A stretch of 6,988 bases of DNA from Oscillatoria sp. Prado101 (GTDB lineage: Bacteria; Cyanobacteriota; Cyanobacteriia; Cyanobacteriales; Oscillatoriaceae). The notes beneath the pieces are model-generated. The model was not told where the DNA came from. It was given only the letters and a program-made list of their open reading frames with translations, and did not search any database. The first letter of the stretch is position 1. The number at the start of each line of letters is the position of its first letter. Below are positions 1-6,085 of this stretch, in pieces. The stretch spans positions 1-6,988 of the forward strand of contig JALOOK010000308.1 in assembly GCA_025454445.1 (NCBI GenBank), written 5' to 3'. The translations under genes were made by a program, and so were the position numbers.

Positions 1-1153
1 CATCGATAGAAGTGTGAGCGAGATTGTCAACTTGCGGGTCGCGGAGAGTGACGCAAAATGGCAAATAGCGCGGCGTAATTCGTCCCAAGGCGGCGAGGAG
101 TTCCGAGGAGGCGGTGCTGTCAACAATATCCGTAATCAATACAACTAGCGACCGGCGAGTTTGCTGCTTCACTAGCGCTGTTACCGCACCCATATAATCT
201 GGCTCTAATAACACCGGCTGAATTGGCGTCAGTCGCTCAATAATCCGGTTCAGATGCTGCTGACCCCTTTCTGGCGGAATCCAGGCGGTAATTTCGCGAT
301 CAAACACCCCAACTCCCACGCGATCTCCCCGGTTCAACCCTGCTAAAGCGAGTGCCAAAGTTGCATTCAACCCCCAGTCAAATCGCTTCAATCCCCGCAA
401 CCGCGCCGTCATCAAACGCCCCCGATCCAGTAAAATCATTAGCGTTTGTTCCTGTTCGGGTTCGAGCACTCGCACCTGCAGCGGTATTTTCCCAAACGTC
501 CCCAACCGCCGCGATGTCGCTTTCCAGTCTATTAAGCGGAAATCGTCACCGGCACTGTACTCCCTCAACTCCGCAAATTCAGTTCCCATACCGAACCGCC
601 GCGATTGGGACATATTGCCGGTTGATAGCAGCGTCAGGCGAATCGCCAGCGCCCGCAATGCTATCAAATCCGGATAAACAGCTACTTTTTGAACTGCTGG
701 GATTTTCCAGTCGTGCCAAGCCAGCCCCCAAGGGCCAAGCTGCCTGACATGAATGTCGCCCCACTGGTACTCGCCCCGATTTTTCGGCTGCACTGTATAG
801 GTGAGTTCCTGCGCTGTGTCCGGTTGCAGGGCGGCGTCAAGTGCCGGTGCGGAGACTTCAAACTCTACCGGGTAGCTGTCGCGGATTTGAATTTGGGCTC
901 GGCGCTTTCCGGTTTGCACCAACAAAACAACCGGATTTTCCCGCCCGATGGAAAGGCGTCCCAGGGTGCCGCGCCTTACTTGTATGCGATGAGTGCGCAC
1001 CCGGATTGCATCGACAAGCATCAGGAAGAGGATGCCGGTGTCGTAGAGGAGGGTGCCGGTGATGCTTGCCGGCAAGTTAAAGAAAATGGCGAGTGCCGGT
1101 GCGATGGTTATGCCCAGCAGTAATAGGAAATAGACTCGTTGGGAGGGGATCAT
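1..1153 (-). CDS. DUF58 / vWA-like protein, C-terminus cut by window edge
   Basis: The minus strand is open from ATG at 1153 to base 1, giving 384 residues without a stop; the end lies outside the window. Residues 8-26 and 31-50 are two hydrophobic segments, so the N-terminus is probably anchored in the plasma membrane. An Ig-like beta-rich region follows (about 55-160). The DUF58 signature lies at about 191-211, with E195-L-R-E-Y-x-x-G-D-D and then R-L-I-D-W-K. A vWA-like fold starts near 237 (LMILLD). Its first metal-site motif is degenerate: D243-R-G-R-L instead of DxSxS, while T341-D342 is kept. Family members are usually near 430-450 residues, so most of the protein is visible. It is the last gene of a minus-strand set after moxR, 152 bp downstream. 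DUF58 proteins are known partners of MoxR ATPases; the exact role is unknown. No clear Shine-Dalgarno site precedes the ATG. Confidence 0.93.
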   Translation of the reverse strand, partial: MIPSQRVYFLLLLGITIAPALAIFFNLPASITGTLLYDTGILFLMLVDAIRVRTHRIQVRRGTLGRLSIGRENPVVLLVQTGKRRAQIQIRDSYPVEFEVSAPALDAALQPDTAQELTYTVQPKNRGEYQWGDIHVRQLGPWGLAWHDWKIPAVQKVAVYPDLIALRALAIRLTLLSTGNMSQSRRFGMGTEFAELREYSAGDDFRLIDWKATSRRLGTFGKIPLQVRVLEPEQEQTLMILLDRGRLMTARLRGLKRFDWGLNATLALALAGLNRGDRVGVGVFDREITAWIPPERGQQHLNRIIERLTPIQPVLLEPDYMGAVTALVKQQTRRSLVVLITDIVDSTASSELLAALGRITPRYLPFCVTLRDPQVDNLAHTSID

Positions 1154-1194
1154 TGGATTAAGACTGTTGGCAAATTTATAGGGGGGGAATAATT

Positions 1195-1219
1195 AACCGC
1201 CAAGGACGCCTTAGACGCC
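1195..1219. repeat. short GACGCC direct repeats
   Basis: Two 9-bp units, AAGGACGCC and TTAGACGCC, follow a partial AACCGCC unit. This wording resembles dispersed intergenic repeats seen in many cyanobacteria. It lies between moxR and the DUF58 gene, next to the strong hairpin at 1227-1253, so the gap looks like an accumulation site for small repeats. No function can be read from it. Confidence 0.4.
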
Positions 1220-1226
1220 TCTTACT

Positions 1227-1253
1227 CCCCCTCTCCCCTTGTGGGAGAGGGGG
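1227..1253. repeat. strong intergenic hairpin (11-bp perfect stem)
   Basis: CCCCCTCTCCC (1227-1237) pairs perfectly with GGGAGAGGGGG (1243-1253) around the 5-base loop CTTGT. The word AGAGGGGGCTG at 1246-1256 recurs at 1271-1281, giving an 11-bp direct repeat with a 25-nt period. This resembles the REP-like C/T-rich palindromes common between bacterial genes. No T-run follows it on the minus strand, so it is not a canonical intrinsic terminator. Because it lies between moxR and the DUF58 gene, it could stabilise the upstream mRNA or reduce read-through. Confidence 0.7.
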
Positions 1254-1305
1254 CTGGGGGGTGAGGGGAAAGAGGGGGCTGAAGTAGTTCAAGGACATGA
1301 TATCA

Positions 1306-2256
1306 CTATCTCGGCACCGGCACCTGACTCAATAGGGAAGCAATCACCGCATCAACCTGCAACCCATCCAGCTGCGCCTCAGGTCTGAGAATCAGCCGGT
1401 GGCGCAGCAGCGGCGCAGCCACAGCTTTGATATCATCCGGCGTCACAAAATCGCGCCGATTCAGCCACGCATGCGCCTTACTCGAAAGCAGCCAAGCAAC
1501 TGCACAACGGGGAGACGCCCCCAGCGCCAAATCCGGATGCTTGCGCGAACGCTGCACCAATGCTAACATATAATCCACCACATTTTCTGCAACTATTACC
1601 CCCCTCACCTCCTGACGCGCAGCCAAAACCAGATCAACTGTTGCCAGCGGCTTCAGCTTCTCCAAATCCAGCCGGCGCGATGACAAATTCGCCTGACTGT
1701 TCAACAACATTTTCTTTTCCGCCGCCGCCTCCGGATAGCCCACAATCAGCTTAAACAAAAACCTGTCCAGCTGCGCCTCCGGCAGCGGATAAGTCCCCTC
1801 AAACTCCAGAGAGTTTTGCGTCGCCATCACCCAAAACAGCTCCGGCAAAGCCAAACTTTCCCCATCCAATGTTACCTGCTGCTCCTGCATCGCCTCCAGC
1901 AGCGCCGCCTGGGTTTTAGGCGGCGTCCGGTTAATCTCATCCGCCAGCAATATTTCGGTGAACACCGGCCCCTTTTTCAGGGTGAAGCTGCGGGCGTTCA
2001 GATCAAAAATATTTGTCCCCAAAATATCCGAAGGCATTATATCCGGCGTCAGCTGAATTCGCCGGAACTCCGCTCGCACCAGTCGCGCCAGCACCTGCGC
2101 CAAAAGCGTCTTGCCGGTGCCCGGTACGCCCTCCAAAATCACGTGTCCGCCGGCAAGCAGCGCCACAAGCAGCTGCTGCACCAGCGCCGATTGCCCGACA
2201 ACAATCTCGTTGAGGGCTTGGCTAAGTTTCGTAAATACAGCGTTAGTTTCGCTCAT
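1306..2256 (-). CDS. MoxR-family AAA+ ATPase
   Basis: This 316-residue protein is full length for the MoxR family. The Walker A motif GVPGTGKT is at 43-50. The Walker B motif is ILLADEIN with D106-E107. Sensor 1 is ATQN at 145-148, a candidate arginine finger is R165 in LPEAQLDRF, and sensor 2 is GASPR at 246-250. The C-terminal helical lid covers about 210-316. It is expected to form a cytoplasmic ring that hydrolyses ATP to remodel or activate client proteins, usually together with vWA-domain partners; the DUF58 gene just downstream fits that pairing. The ATG at 2256 is the natural start because the N-terminal helix and the VVGQ motif (19-22) follow directly. It lies 78 bp after the DUF4350 gene and probably shares its transcript. 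The client protein is unknown. Confidence 0.96.
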   Translation of the reverse strand: MSETNAVFTKLSQALNEIVVGQSALVQQLLVALLAGGHVILEGVPGTGKTLLAQVLARLVRAEFRRIQLTPDIMPSDILGTNIFDLNARSFTLKKGPVFTEILLADEINRTPPKTQAALLEAMQEQQVTLDGESLALPELFWVMATQNSLEFEGTYPLPEAQLDRFLFKLIVGYPEAAAEKKMLLNSQANLSSRRLDLEKLKPLATVDLVLAARQEVRGVIVAENVVDYMLALVQRSRKHPDLALGASPRCAVAWLLSSKAHAWLNRRDFVTPDDIKAVAAPLLRHRLILRPEAQLDGLQVDAVIASLLSQVPVPR

Positions 2257-2301
2257 TAATTAGTTATTATGTATCAGTTGTCTGGAAAATCGGGAATAGA
2301 A

Positions 2302-2360
2302 GCCGGGATTAGGGGATTAGGGGATAAAAAACTCTTAATCCCCAAATCCCCTATCCCGGC
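2302..2360. repeat. imperfect inverted repeat overlapping a gene end
   Basis: The left arm (2302-2325) and right arm (2338-2360) are complementary over 23-24 bases with one mismatch and one unpaired base, around a 12-base A-rich loop. The left arm itself contains GATTAGGG repeated in tandem. The right arm lies inside the 3' end of the DUF4350 gene, so the last seven or so codons and the stop at 2335-2337 come from the repeat. It resembles mobile palindromic repeats found between genes in filamentous cyanobacteria. The transcript would fold into a long hairpin between the DUF4350 gene and moxR. Confidence 0.75.
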
Positions 2361-3483
2361 TAATCACCAATTGCCATTTACTCAACCAGGTTAGCAAATC
2401 TCGCTCACTGATTCGCCGCTTGTGCGACTGCAGTTGCAGCAATTCTAGCAATTGAGCTGCCGGTCGTCCCGTTTCCCTGGCCCAGGCATCGGCCAGCGCC
2501 TGCGGTTCCAGCAGTACCGGCCCGAGTCCCAAGGCTTTTTGCAGCTGCAGCTGTTCTTCTTTACCGACAACTTCGAGAACAAATTCCCGGCTTTCCGCTT
2601 TTTCCAAGACGCCGGCAAGGGCTTGAATATAGGCCAAGCTGTTGTCCTCCACCGGCACTTCTAGGGGTTGAGGCTGCCCGAAGCGCCGGTTTCCCGCCCA
2701 GAGTGCGGCTAAAAGCAAGACGCCTGCCTGCAAAAAGGCTGCCAGCAAGGGGGTTTTTGCCAAATATTCTATCCAGCTGCCAGGGGTTTCTTTGCCATTG
2801 CTATCTTGCCGGTTCTTGTAGCCGTGGATATATTCATCCATCCAGACTTTGTTGTTATTTTCAGTCACCAGCTGTGCCAGAAATTCATAGTTTCCAGGTT
2901 CGTCCTGATAGGCGTTGGCGGCTAAATGGGGCGTGGTGGCCAAAATTACCCGCCCATTGCCGATTTTTTCCTGCCAAACTGCAGCGCCGAAGGAATCGCC
3001 CAGGAGAGTGATTTTTGCCGGTTGGCTCAATGGGCTTTCTTTTAGTCGGCGTCGGGTTTCAATCTTAACGTCGCCTGCGGGGGAATTGAGCACAGTGCTG
3101 AACTCAGCCGCACTCACCGGCTGCCAAGCTCCCAATATTACTAGGGTGTTGCCTTTTTTTACCCAGTCTTCTTCTTGGGAGTCAGTCCATTTCCGACGCA
3201 ACTGGCTGTTGACTCGCAACAGGGTGATGGGCTTTTTGCTCTCGGAATCAGAGTTATGGCTGCTAAGTCCTGGCAAATCCTCAAAAGGTTGCTGCCAGCG
3301 CTGCACCGGCACGCCTCGCTCCTGCATGTAAGTGTACCATGCGCCATAGCCGTCGGGAGAGCGGCTGTAGGTGGAACCCTGACTCTGTATGTTCTTGCTG
3401 GGCGCAACCCACAAGGTTAGCAACACGATCGCGGCAATGGCTATTCCCCCTACCTGCCACAATCGGCGTTTGGAAATACTCAT
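2335..3483 (-). CDS. DUF4350 domain membrane protein
   Basis: This is a 382-residue protein with one N-terminal membrane helix (about 10-26) and a second at about 244-263. The domain between them carries DUF4350 hallmarks: S42-P-D-G-Y-G-A-W near 42-49, a Rossmann-like strand TLVILGAW (113-120), TTPHLAAN (183-190), YEFL (199-202) and DEYIHGY (216-222). After the second helix come RRFG (266-269) and a soluble helical tail. The central domain probably lies on the outer side of the membrane and the tail in the cytoplasm, near MoxR. The biochemical role is unknown. The gene is second in the minus-strand cluster, 63 bp after the DUF4129 gene and 78 bp before moxR. The final residues (about RDRGFGD) are encoded by an inverted repeat and are probably not ancestral. 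Confidence 0.88.
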   Translation of the reverse strand: MSISKRRLWQVGGIAIAAIVLLTLWVAPSKNIQSQGSTYSRSPDGYGAWYTYMQERGVPVQRWQQPFEDLPGLSSHNSDSESKKPITLLRVNSQLRRKWTDSQEEDWVKKGNTLVILGAWQPVSAAEFSTVLNSPAGDVKIETRRRLKESPLSQPAKITLLGDSFGAAVWQEKIGNGRVILATTPHLAANAYQDEPGNYEFLAQLVTENNNKVWMDEYIHGYKNRQDSNGKETPGSWIEYLAKTPLLAAFLQAGVLLLAALWAGNRRFGQPQPLEVPVEDNSLAYIQALAGVLEKAESREFVLEVVGKEEQLQLQKALGLGPVLLEPQALADAWARETGRPAAQLLELLQLQSHKRRISERDLLTWLSKWQLVISRDRGFGD

Positions 3484-3546
3484 ACAAGTTACGCTTGATT
3501 ACTTTGTAATAATATTCGGTTTGTGCGTGAATTGTAGAAACGGAAT

Positions 3547-4164
3547 TTATTTTAGCTTGGCCTCCAGGGAAATCTGCCGGTAGGCTTGCTGGCAGCGGCG
3601 GAAATCTTCCGGTGTCGGTTCGGATGTGCCAAAGCACAGCCGCTCGTGGGTGAGGAGGAGAATTTCATAAGGTTCACCGGCACGGATCGGCCCGAGCAAC
3701 TGCCGGTATTCCCCATCGGTGCGGCTGGGTTGGTTGACGGCGGTGCCGGTGTCGTGCAATCGCTGCAACATGGCCATGTACAGTGCGCGGCAGGCTTCCC
3801 GGTAGTTGCCTTGGCGCTGAAATTCACTGGCTCGCTGCTGCCAAGCTGCCGGTGTTAATTGGCCCTCAAGGGGAGTTGCTTTTGCCACAGCTGAATTCCC
3901 CAGCAGGGAGGGGAAAGCGCTGCAAATTTCGGGCCACAGCCGCAACAGCCGCAAAGCCAGCCAACTGAGGAGCAAGCCGAGGGTTATCCAGAATAGCGCC
4001 CACGATACCGGCGGTAGCCAGCTCCAGTCGGCAGGCAGGGATGGCCATGATACCTCGGGCAGGTTAAATTGGGAGAATTGCAGTTCCAGCCACTCTCCCG
4101 CCTGTTGCTGCAGCTGTTGCAGCTGCCAGCCAAAGTTGCTTTTCTCAAAGGCTCCCGCAGACAT
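3547..4164 (-). CDS. DUF4129 domain membrane protein
   Basis: This 205-residue protein has a Gln-rich amphipathic N-terminus (12-35), a Trp- and Pro-rich linker, one membrane helix at about 54-76 and a C-terminal DUF4129 domain. The domain signature is visible as the helix GNYREACRALYMAMLQRL (119-136) followed by R148-T-D-G-E-Y-R-Q-L-L (148-157), close to the family pattern of 'gdyreAvRaLY..LL..L' then 'T..EY...L'. In other bacteria DUF4129 regions are found at the C-terminus of transglutaminase-like membrane proteins, or alone beside MoxR and DUF58 genes, as here. It appears to be the first gene of the cluster. The ATG at 4164 has no clear Shine-Dalgarno site; the upstream bases are a tandem heptamer repeat. 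The function is not known; a scaffold role at the membrane is an inference. Confidence 0.88.
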   Translation of the reverse strand: MSAGAFEKSNFGWQLQQLQQQAGEWLELQFSQFNLPEVSWPSLPADWSWLPPVSWALFWITLGLLLSWLALRLLRLWPEICSAFPSLLGNSAVAKATPLEGQLTPAAWQQRASEFQRQGNYREACRALYMAMLQRLHDTGTAVNQPSRTDGEYRQLLGPIRAGEPYEILLLTHERLCFGTSEPTPEDFRRCQQAYRQISLEAKLK

Positions 4165-4282
4165 GTTGATTGTAGATTTTAGATTTTAGATTTTAAACTG
4201 CAGGAAAAGTGGTAAGATCCACAAGCGGGTAGGGTTCAGTTAAAAATTGCGGGTTAATATAAAGTAATTTAACGGATTTTAG
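4165..4282. promoter_or_regulatory. divergent intergenic region, presumed promoters both ways
   Basis: These 118 bp separate the minus-strand DUF4129 gene from the plus-strand NADAR gene, so promoters for both should lie here. The AT-rich stretch around 4254-4271 offers plausible -10 elements on either strand (TAATAT at 4255-4260 on plus, its complement on minus). I cannot pair these with convincing -35 boxes. A weak GGA at 4274-4276 could serve as ribosome site for the NADAR start. Confidence 0.35.
4173..4193. repeat. three tandem TAGATTT heptamers
   Basis: Three perfect copies of TAGATTT occupy 4173-4193 and are followed by TAAA. Short tandemly repeated heptamers of this type are well known in filamentous cyanobacteria such as Nostoc and Anabaena. 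The array starts only about 9 bp ahead of the DUF4129 start codon, so copy-number change would alter that gene's leader. Confidence 0.75.
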
Positions 4283-4741
4283 ATGGCGGTGTACTTTTAC
4301 AAGGTGGATGATCCCTACGGCTGCTTTTCCAACTTCTCTCCCCACGGGATTCACCTGCTGGGGAAAGACTGGCCAACGGTGGAGCACTACTATCAGGCGC
4401 AAAAATTTGCCGGCACCTCGGAGGAAGGGGTTATCCCTCTGATTTATGCCGCCCCGACGCCGGTGCTGGCGGCGGCGCTGGGGCGTGACCCGAAGCGGAC
4501 GCTGCGCCCGGACTGGCAGGAGGCGAAATATTATATCATGCGAGAGGCGGTGTTAATCAAATTTCTCACTCACAAAGACATTCAGGCCACGCTGCTGGCC
4601 ACAGGCTCTGAGGCGATCGTGGAAAATTCCGCTACGGATTATTACTGGGGCTGCGGGGCTGATAAAACGGGCCAAAACCATCTCGGTCGGATTCTTATGA
4701 GTGTGCGCGAAGAGATTCGGCAGCGTCTGGCACAGGAGTAG
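4283..4741 (+). CDS. NADAR / YbiA-like N-glycosidase
   Basis: This 152-residue protein is full length for a single NADAR domain. Family motifs are visible in order: G13-C-F-S-N-F-S-P (13-20), W30-P-T-V-E-H-Y-Y-Q-A-Q-K-F (30-42), R75-P-D-W (75-78), Y83-Y-I-M (83-86), and the C-terminal block D119-Y-Y-W-G-C-G (119-125) with TGQNHLGR (129-136). Glu34 and the DYYWGCG block are likely active-site elements by family analogy. NADAR enzymes cleave N-glycosidic bonds of ribose-type intermediates. Described members remove unstable early riboflavin-pathway intermediates, and others remove ADP-ribose from guanine in DNA. There is no signal peptide, so it is cytoplasmic. It stands alone: no riboflavin gene or DarT-type toxin is in the window, so which substrate applies here is open. 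It is transcribed away from the DUF4129 gene. Confidence 0.92.
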   Translation: MAVYFYKVDDPYGCFSNFSPHGIHLLGKDWPTVEHYYQAQKFAGTSEEGVIPLIYAAPTPVLAAALGRDPKRTLRPDWQEAKYYIMREAVLIKFLTHKDIQATLLATGSEAIVENSATDYYWGCGADKTGQNHLGRILMSVREEIRQRLAQE

Positions 4742-4826
4742 GCCGGCAATAGCCAAGCGCCCGCCGGCAGCCATCAAATTCGCAAACCATTCTCACGGCG
4801 CTGGCGAGCCGCCCTCTTCCCCCACC

Positions 4827-4867
4827 ACCCTCCCAGGCGAGGCAGGCGCGTGTTCGGGGAGGGTTTC
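4827..4867 (+). terminator. weak candidate terminator after the NADAR gene
   Basis: ACCCTCCC (4827-4834) pairs perfectly with GGGAGGGT (4857-4864) around a 22-base loop, and a short TTT follows. The long loop and very short T-run make this a weak candidate. The rest of 4742-4970 shows no coding sequence I can support; a GCCGGC pair at 4742-4747 and 4763-4768 is the only other inverted repeat seen. Confidence 0.25.
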
Positions 4868-4971
4868 GTGAACTTATATTAATAAAAGGGCCGGTGTTGC
4901 TGATTGGGGTGTCAGCTGGTATTAGCCAAAGTGATGATTTTTCCGGATGCCCTGTCTGCTTTTAAAATAAC

Positions 4972-4989
4972 ATTACAGGCTAATTACAG
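4972..4989 (+). promoter_or_regulatory. ATTACAG direct repeat upstream of phytochrome gene
   Basis: ATTACAG occurs at 4972-4978 and again at 4983-4989, an 11-bp period or about one helical turn. It lies in an AT-rich stretch 29-46 bp ahead of the ATG at 5018, with a possible -10 element TAATTT at 4993-4998. Helically phased direct repeats are typical binding sites of response-regulator dimers, so this may be an operator. That reading is inference. Confidence 0.3.
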
Positions 4990-5017
4990 AATAATTTAAG
5001 ATTTGTGGAAAAAGGGA

Positions 5018-6085
5018 ATGAATCAGGAAGGTAATTCACAGCCCCTGCGGCAGATACTGAACCAGGGCGTGTTGCTGCACCGCATGACCAACCGCATACG
5101 CCAGTTTCTGGAGTTGCAGGAGATTTTGGCAGTGACGGTGGGGGAGGTGCGCTCGTTCTTAAACACGGATCGGGTGATGGTCTACCGGTTTGAGGCGGAT
5201 GGCAGTGGAGAAGTGATTGCTGAGTCGGTGAATAGCCATCGACTCCCCTCTATGTTAGGGCTGCATTTCCCAGCCGATGACATTCCGCTGCCGGCCCGCG
5301 AGCTGTATGCCAGAGCGCGGGCCCGCACGATAGTGGATATGAACTCGCAGCAGATCGGTCTGAGTCCCCTGCGCGACGCCCAGACAGGAAACCCCTTACC
5401 GGCTGGAGATATCCGCTACCGCCCAGTAGATCCCTGCCACGGGGCGTATCTGAAGGCAATGGGCGTGAAGTCTTCGGTGGTGGTGCCGGTACTGCACCAA
5501 AACCAGCTGTGGGGGCTGTTGGTGTCGCACCACTCAGAAGCCCAATTCATTGTGGATGAAGATTTGCAGCTGCTGCAGCAAGTAGCCGATCAGGTGTCGG
5601 TGGCAATCGCGCACTCGAAGATGCTCACCGAGGCCCGCGCCCAGCAAGCTCGAGAGGCCACGATTAACCGCATCGCCACCCTGCTGCACGCCCAGCCAAC
5701 CATTCAACTGCAAGCGGCTTTGGAAGCAACCGTCGCCGCCTTTCAAGGAGCCGGTGGCAGACTGTACATCTGGCGTGGCGCAATGGCGCACCCCAACTGC
5801 GAGTTAGTCACCTGTGGGGTTGGGCCCGCAACCTGGGGAGAGGGGGAGCTAGAAGAACACCCCCTGTGGCAACAGTGGCTGGGAAGCGGTTTTCCGCCGG
5901 CTCGCCCAGAAACCCCCCCGCCGGGAAGCGGCGACATCGGGGCAATTACAGATATATATAAGGAAGCGCAGTTTCTCTTGCTGGCACCGGCATTCCAGGC
6001 GACTCGGATTCGGGGGCTGCTGGCGGTGCCACCAGTGGGAAACAGCAGCTGCCCAGGCAATCCTTTCAAGGGTGGCGAGAGCTAA
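5018..6085 (+). CDS. knotless phytochrome sensor, N-terminal part (GAF-PHY, frame broken)
   Basis: The frame encodes 355 residues from ATG 5018. A TTG five codons upstream (5003) is an alternative start; a purine stretch precedes the ATG. Residues 25-205 form a phytochrome-type GAF domain: DRVMVYRF (51-58), GSGEVIAES (62-70), GLHFPADDIP (81-90) with DIP at 88-90, Cys140-His141 in DPCHGAYL, MGVKSS (148-153) and LWGLLVSHH (164-172). Cys140 is at the position that covalently binds a bilin in phytochromes. No PAS domain precedes it, as in group II 'knotless' phytochromes such as Cph2 and All2699. Residues about 215-340 read as the first part of a PHY-like domain (INRIATLLHAQP, GRLYIW, IYKEAQ, RIRGLLAVP). 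After about residue 338 the sequence leaves the family pattern and ends 17 residues later at TAA 6083-6085. A cytoplasmic light sensor is expected. Confidence 0.9.
   Translation: MNQEGNSQPLRQILNQGVLLHRMTNRIRQFLELQEILAVTVGEVRSFLNTDRVMVYRFEADGSGEVIAESVNSHRLPSMLGLHFPADDIPLPARELYARARARTIVDMNSQQIGLSPLRDAQTGNPLPAGDIRYRPVDPCHGAYLKAMGVKSSVVVPVLHQNQLWGLLVSHHSEAQFIVDEDLQLLQQVADQVSVAIAHSKMLTEARAQQAREATINRIATLLHAQPTIQLQAALEATVAAFQGAGGRLYIWRGAMAHPNCELVTCGVGPATWGEGELEEHPLWQQWLGSGFPPARPETPPPGSGDIGAITDIYKEAQFLLLAPAFQATRIRGLLAVPPVGNSSCPGNPFKGGES
6029..6045 (+). other. frame-break and probable internal deletion in the PHY domain
   Basis: Up to about 6031 the family-like protein is read in the frame of 5018 (GLLAVP). 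From about 6043 it continues in the frame one base earlier (QQLPRQSFQGW). That upstream frame is closed by TAA at 5959-5961, so the crossover must lie between 5962 and about 6043. In related proteins, from memory, about 33 residues including a W(G/A)G motif normally lie between these two blocks, while only about 11 bases remain here. A deletion of roughly 90-100 nt, not a multiple of three, fits best; an assembly error is the alternative. Confidence 0.65.

Noticed and set aside
352..747. 131-codon plus-strand open frame
   Set aside because: It is antisense to the DUF58 coding region, shows no family motif, and has a low-complexity Ser/Ala/Pro composition typical of a shadow frame.
689..1123. 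144-codon plus-strand open frame
   Set aside because: It overlaps the well-supported DUF58 gene in antisense and has no recognisable domain.
1816..2259. 147-codon plus-strand open frame opposite moxR
   Set aside because: It is Gln/Arg/His-rich without motifs; the opposite strand has every MoxR motif.
3498..3510. ATTAC-TTT-GTAAT small palindrome between the DUF4129 and DUF4350 genes
   Set aside because: Five-bp arms in AT-rich DNA are expected by chance, and the spacing does not match the NtcA pattern.
4742..4768. GCCGGC inverted pair after the NADAR stop as a terminator
   Set aside because: The stem is only 6 bp with a 15-base loop and no T-run, and the word is itself a common palindrome in this GC-rich DNA.
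4742..5017. Possible small gene, tRNA, CRISPR or riboswitch in the NADAR-phytochrome gap
   Set aside because: No open frame with a credible start, no cloverleaf pattern and no regularly spaced repeats were seen.
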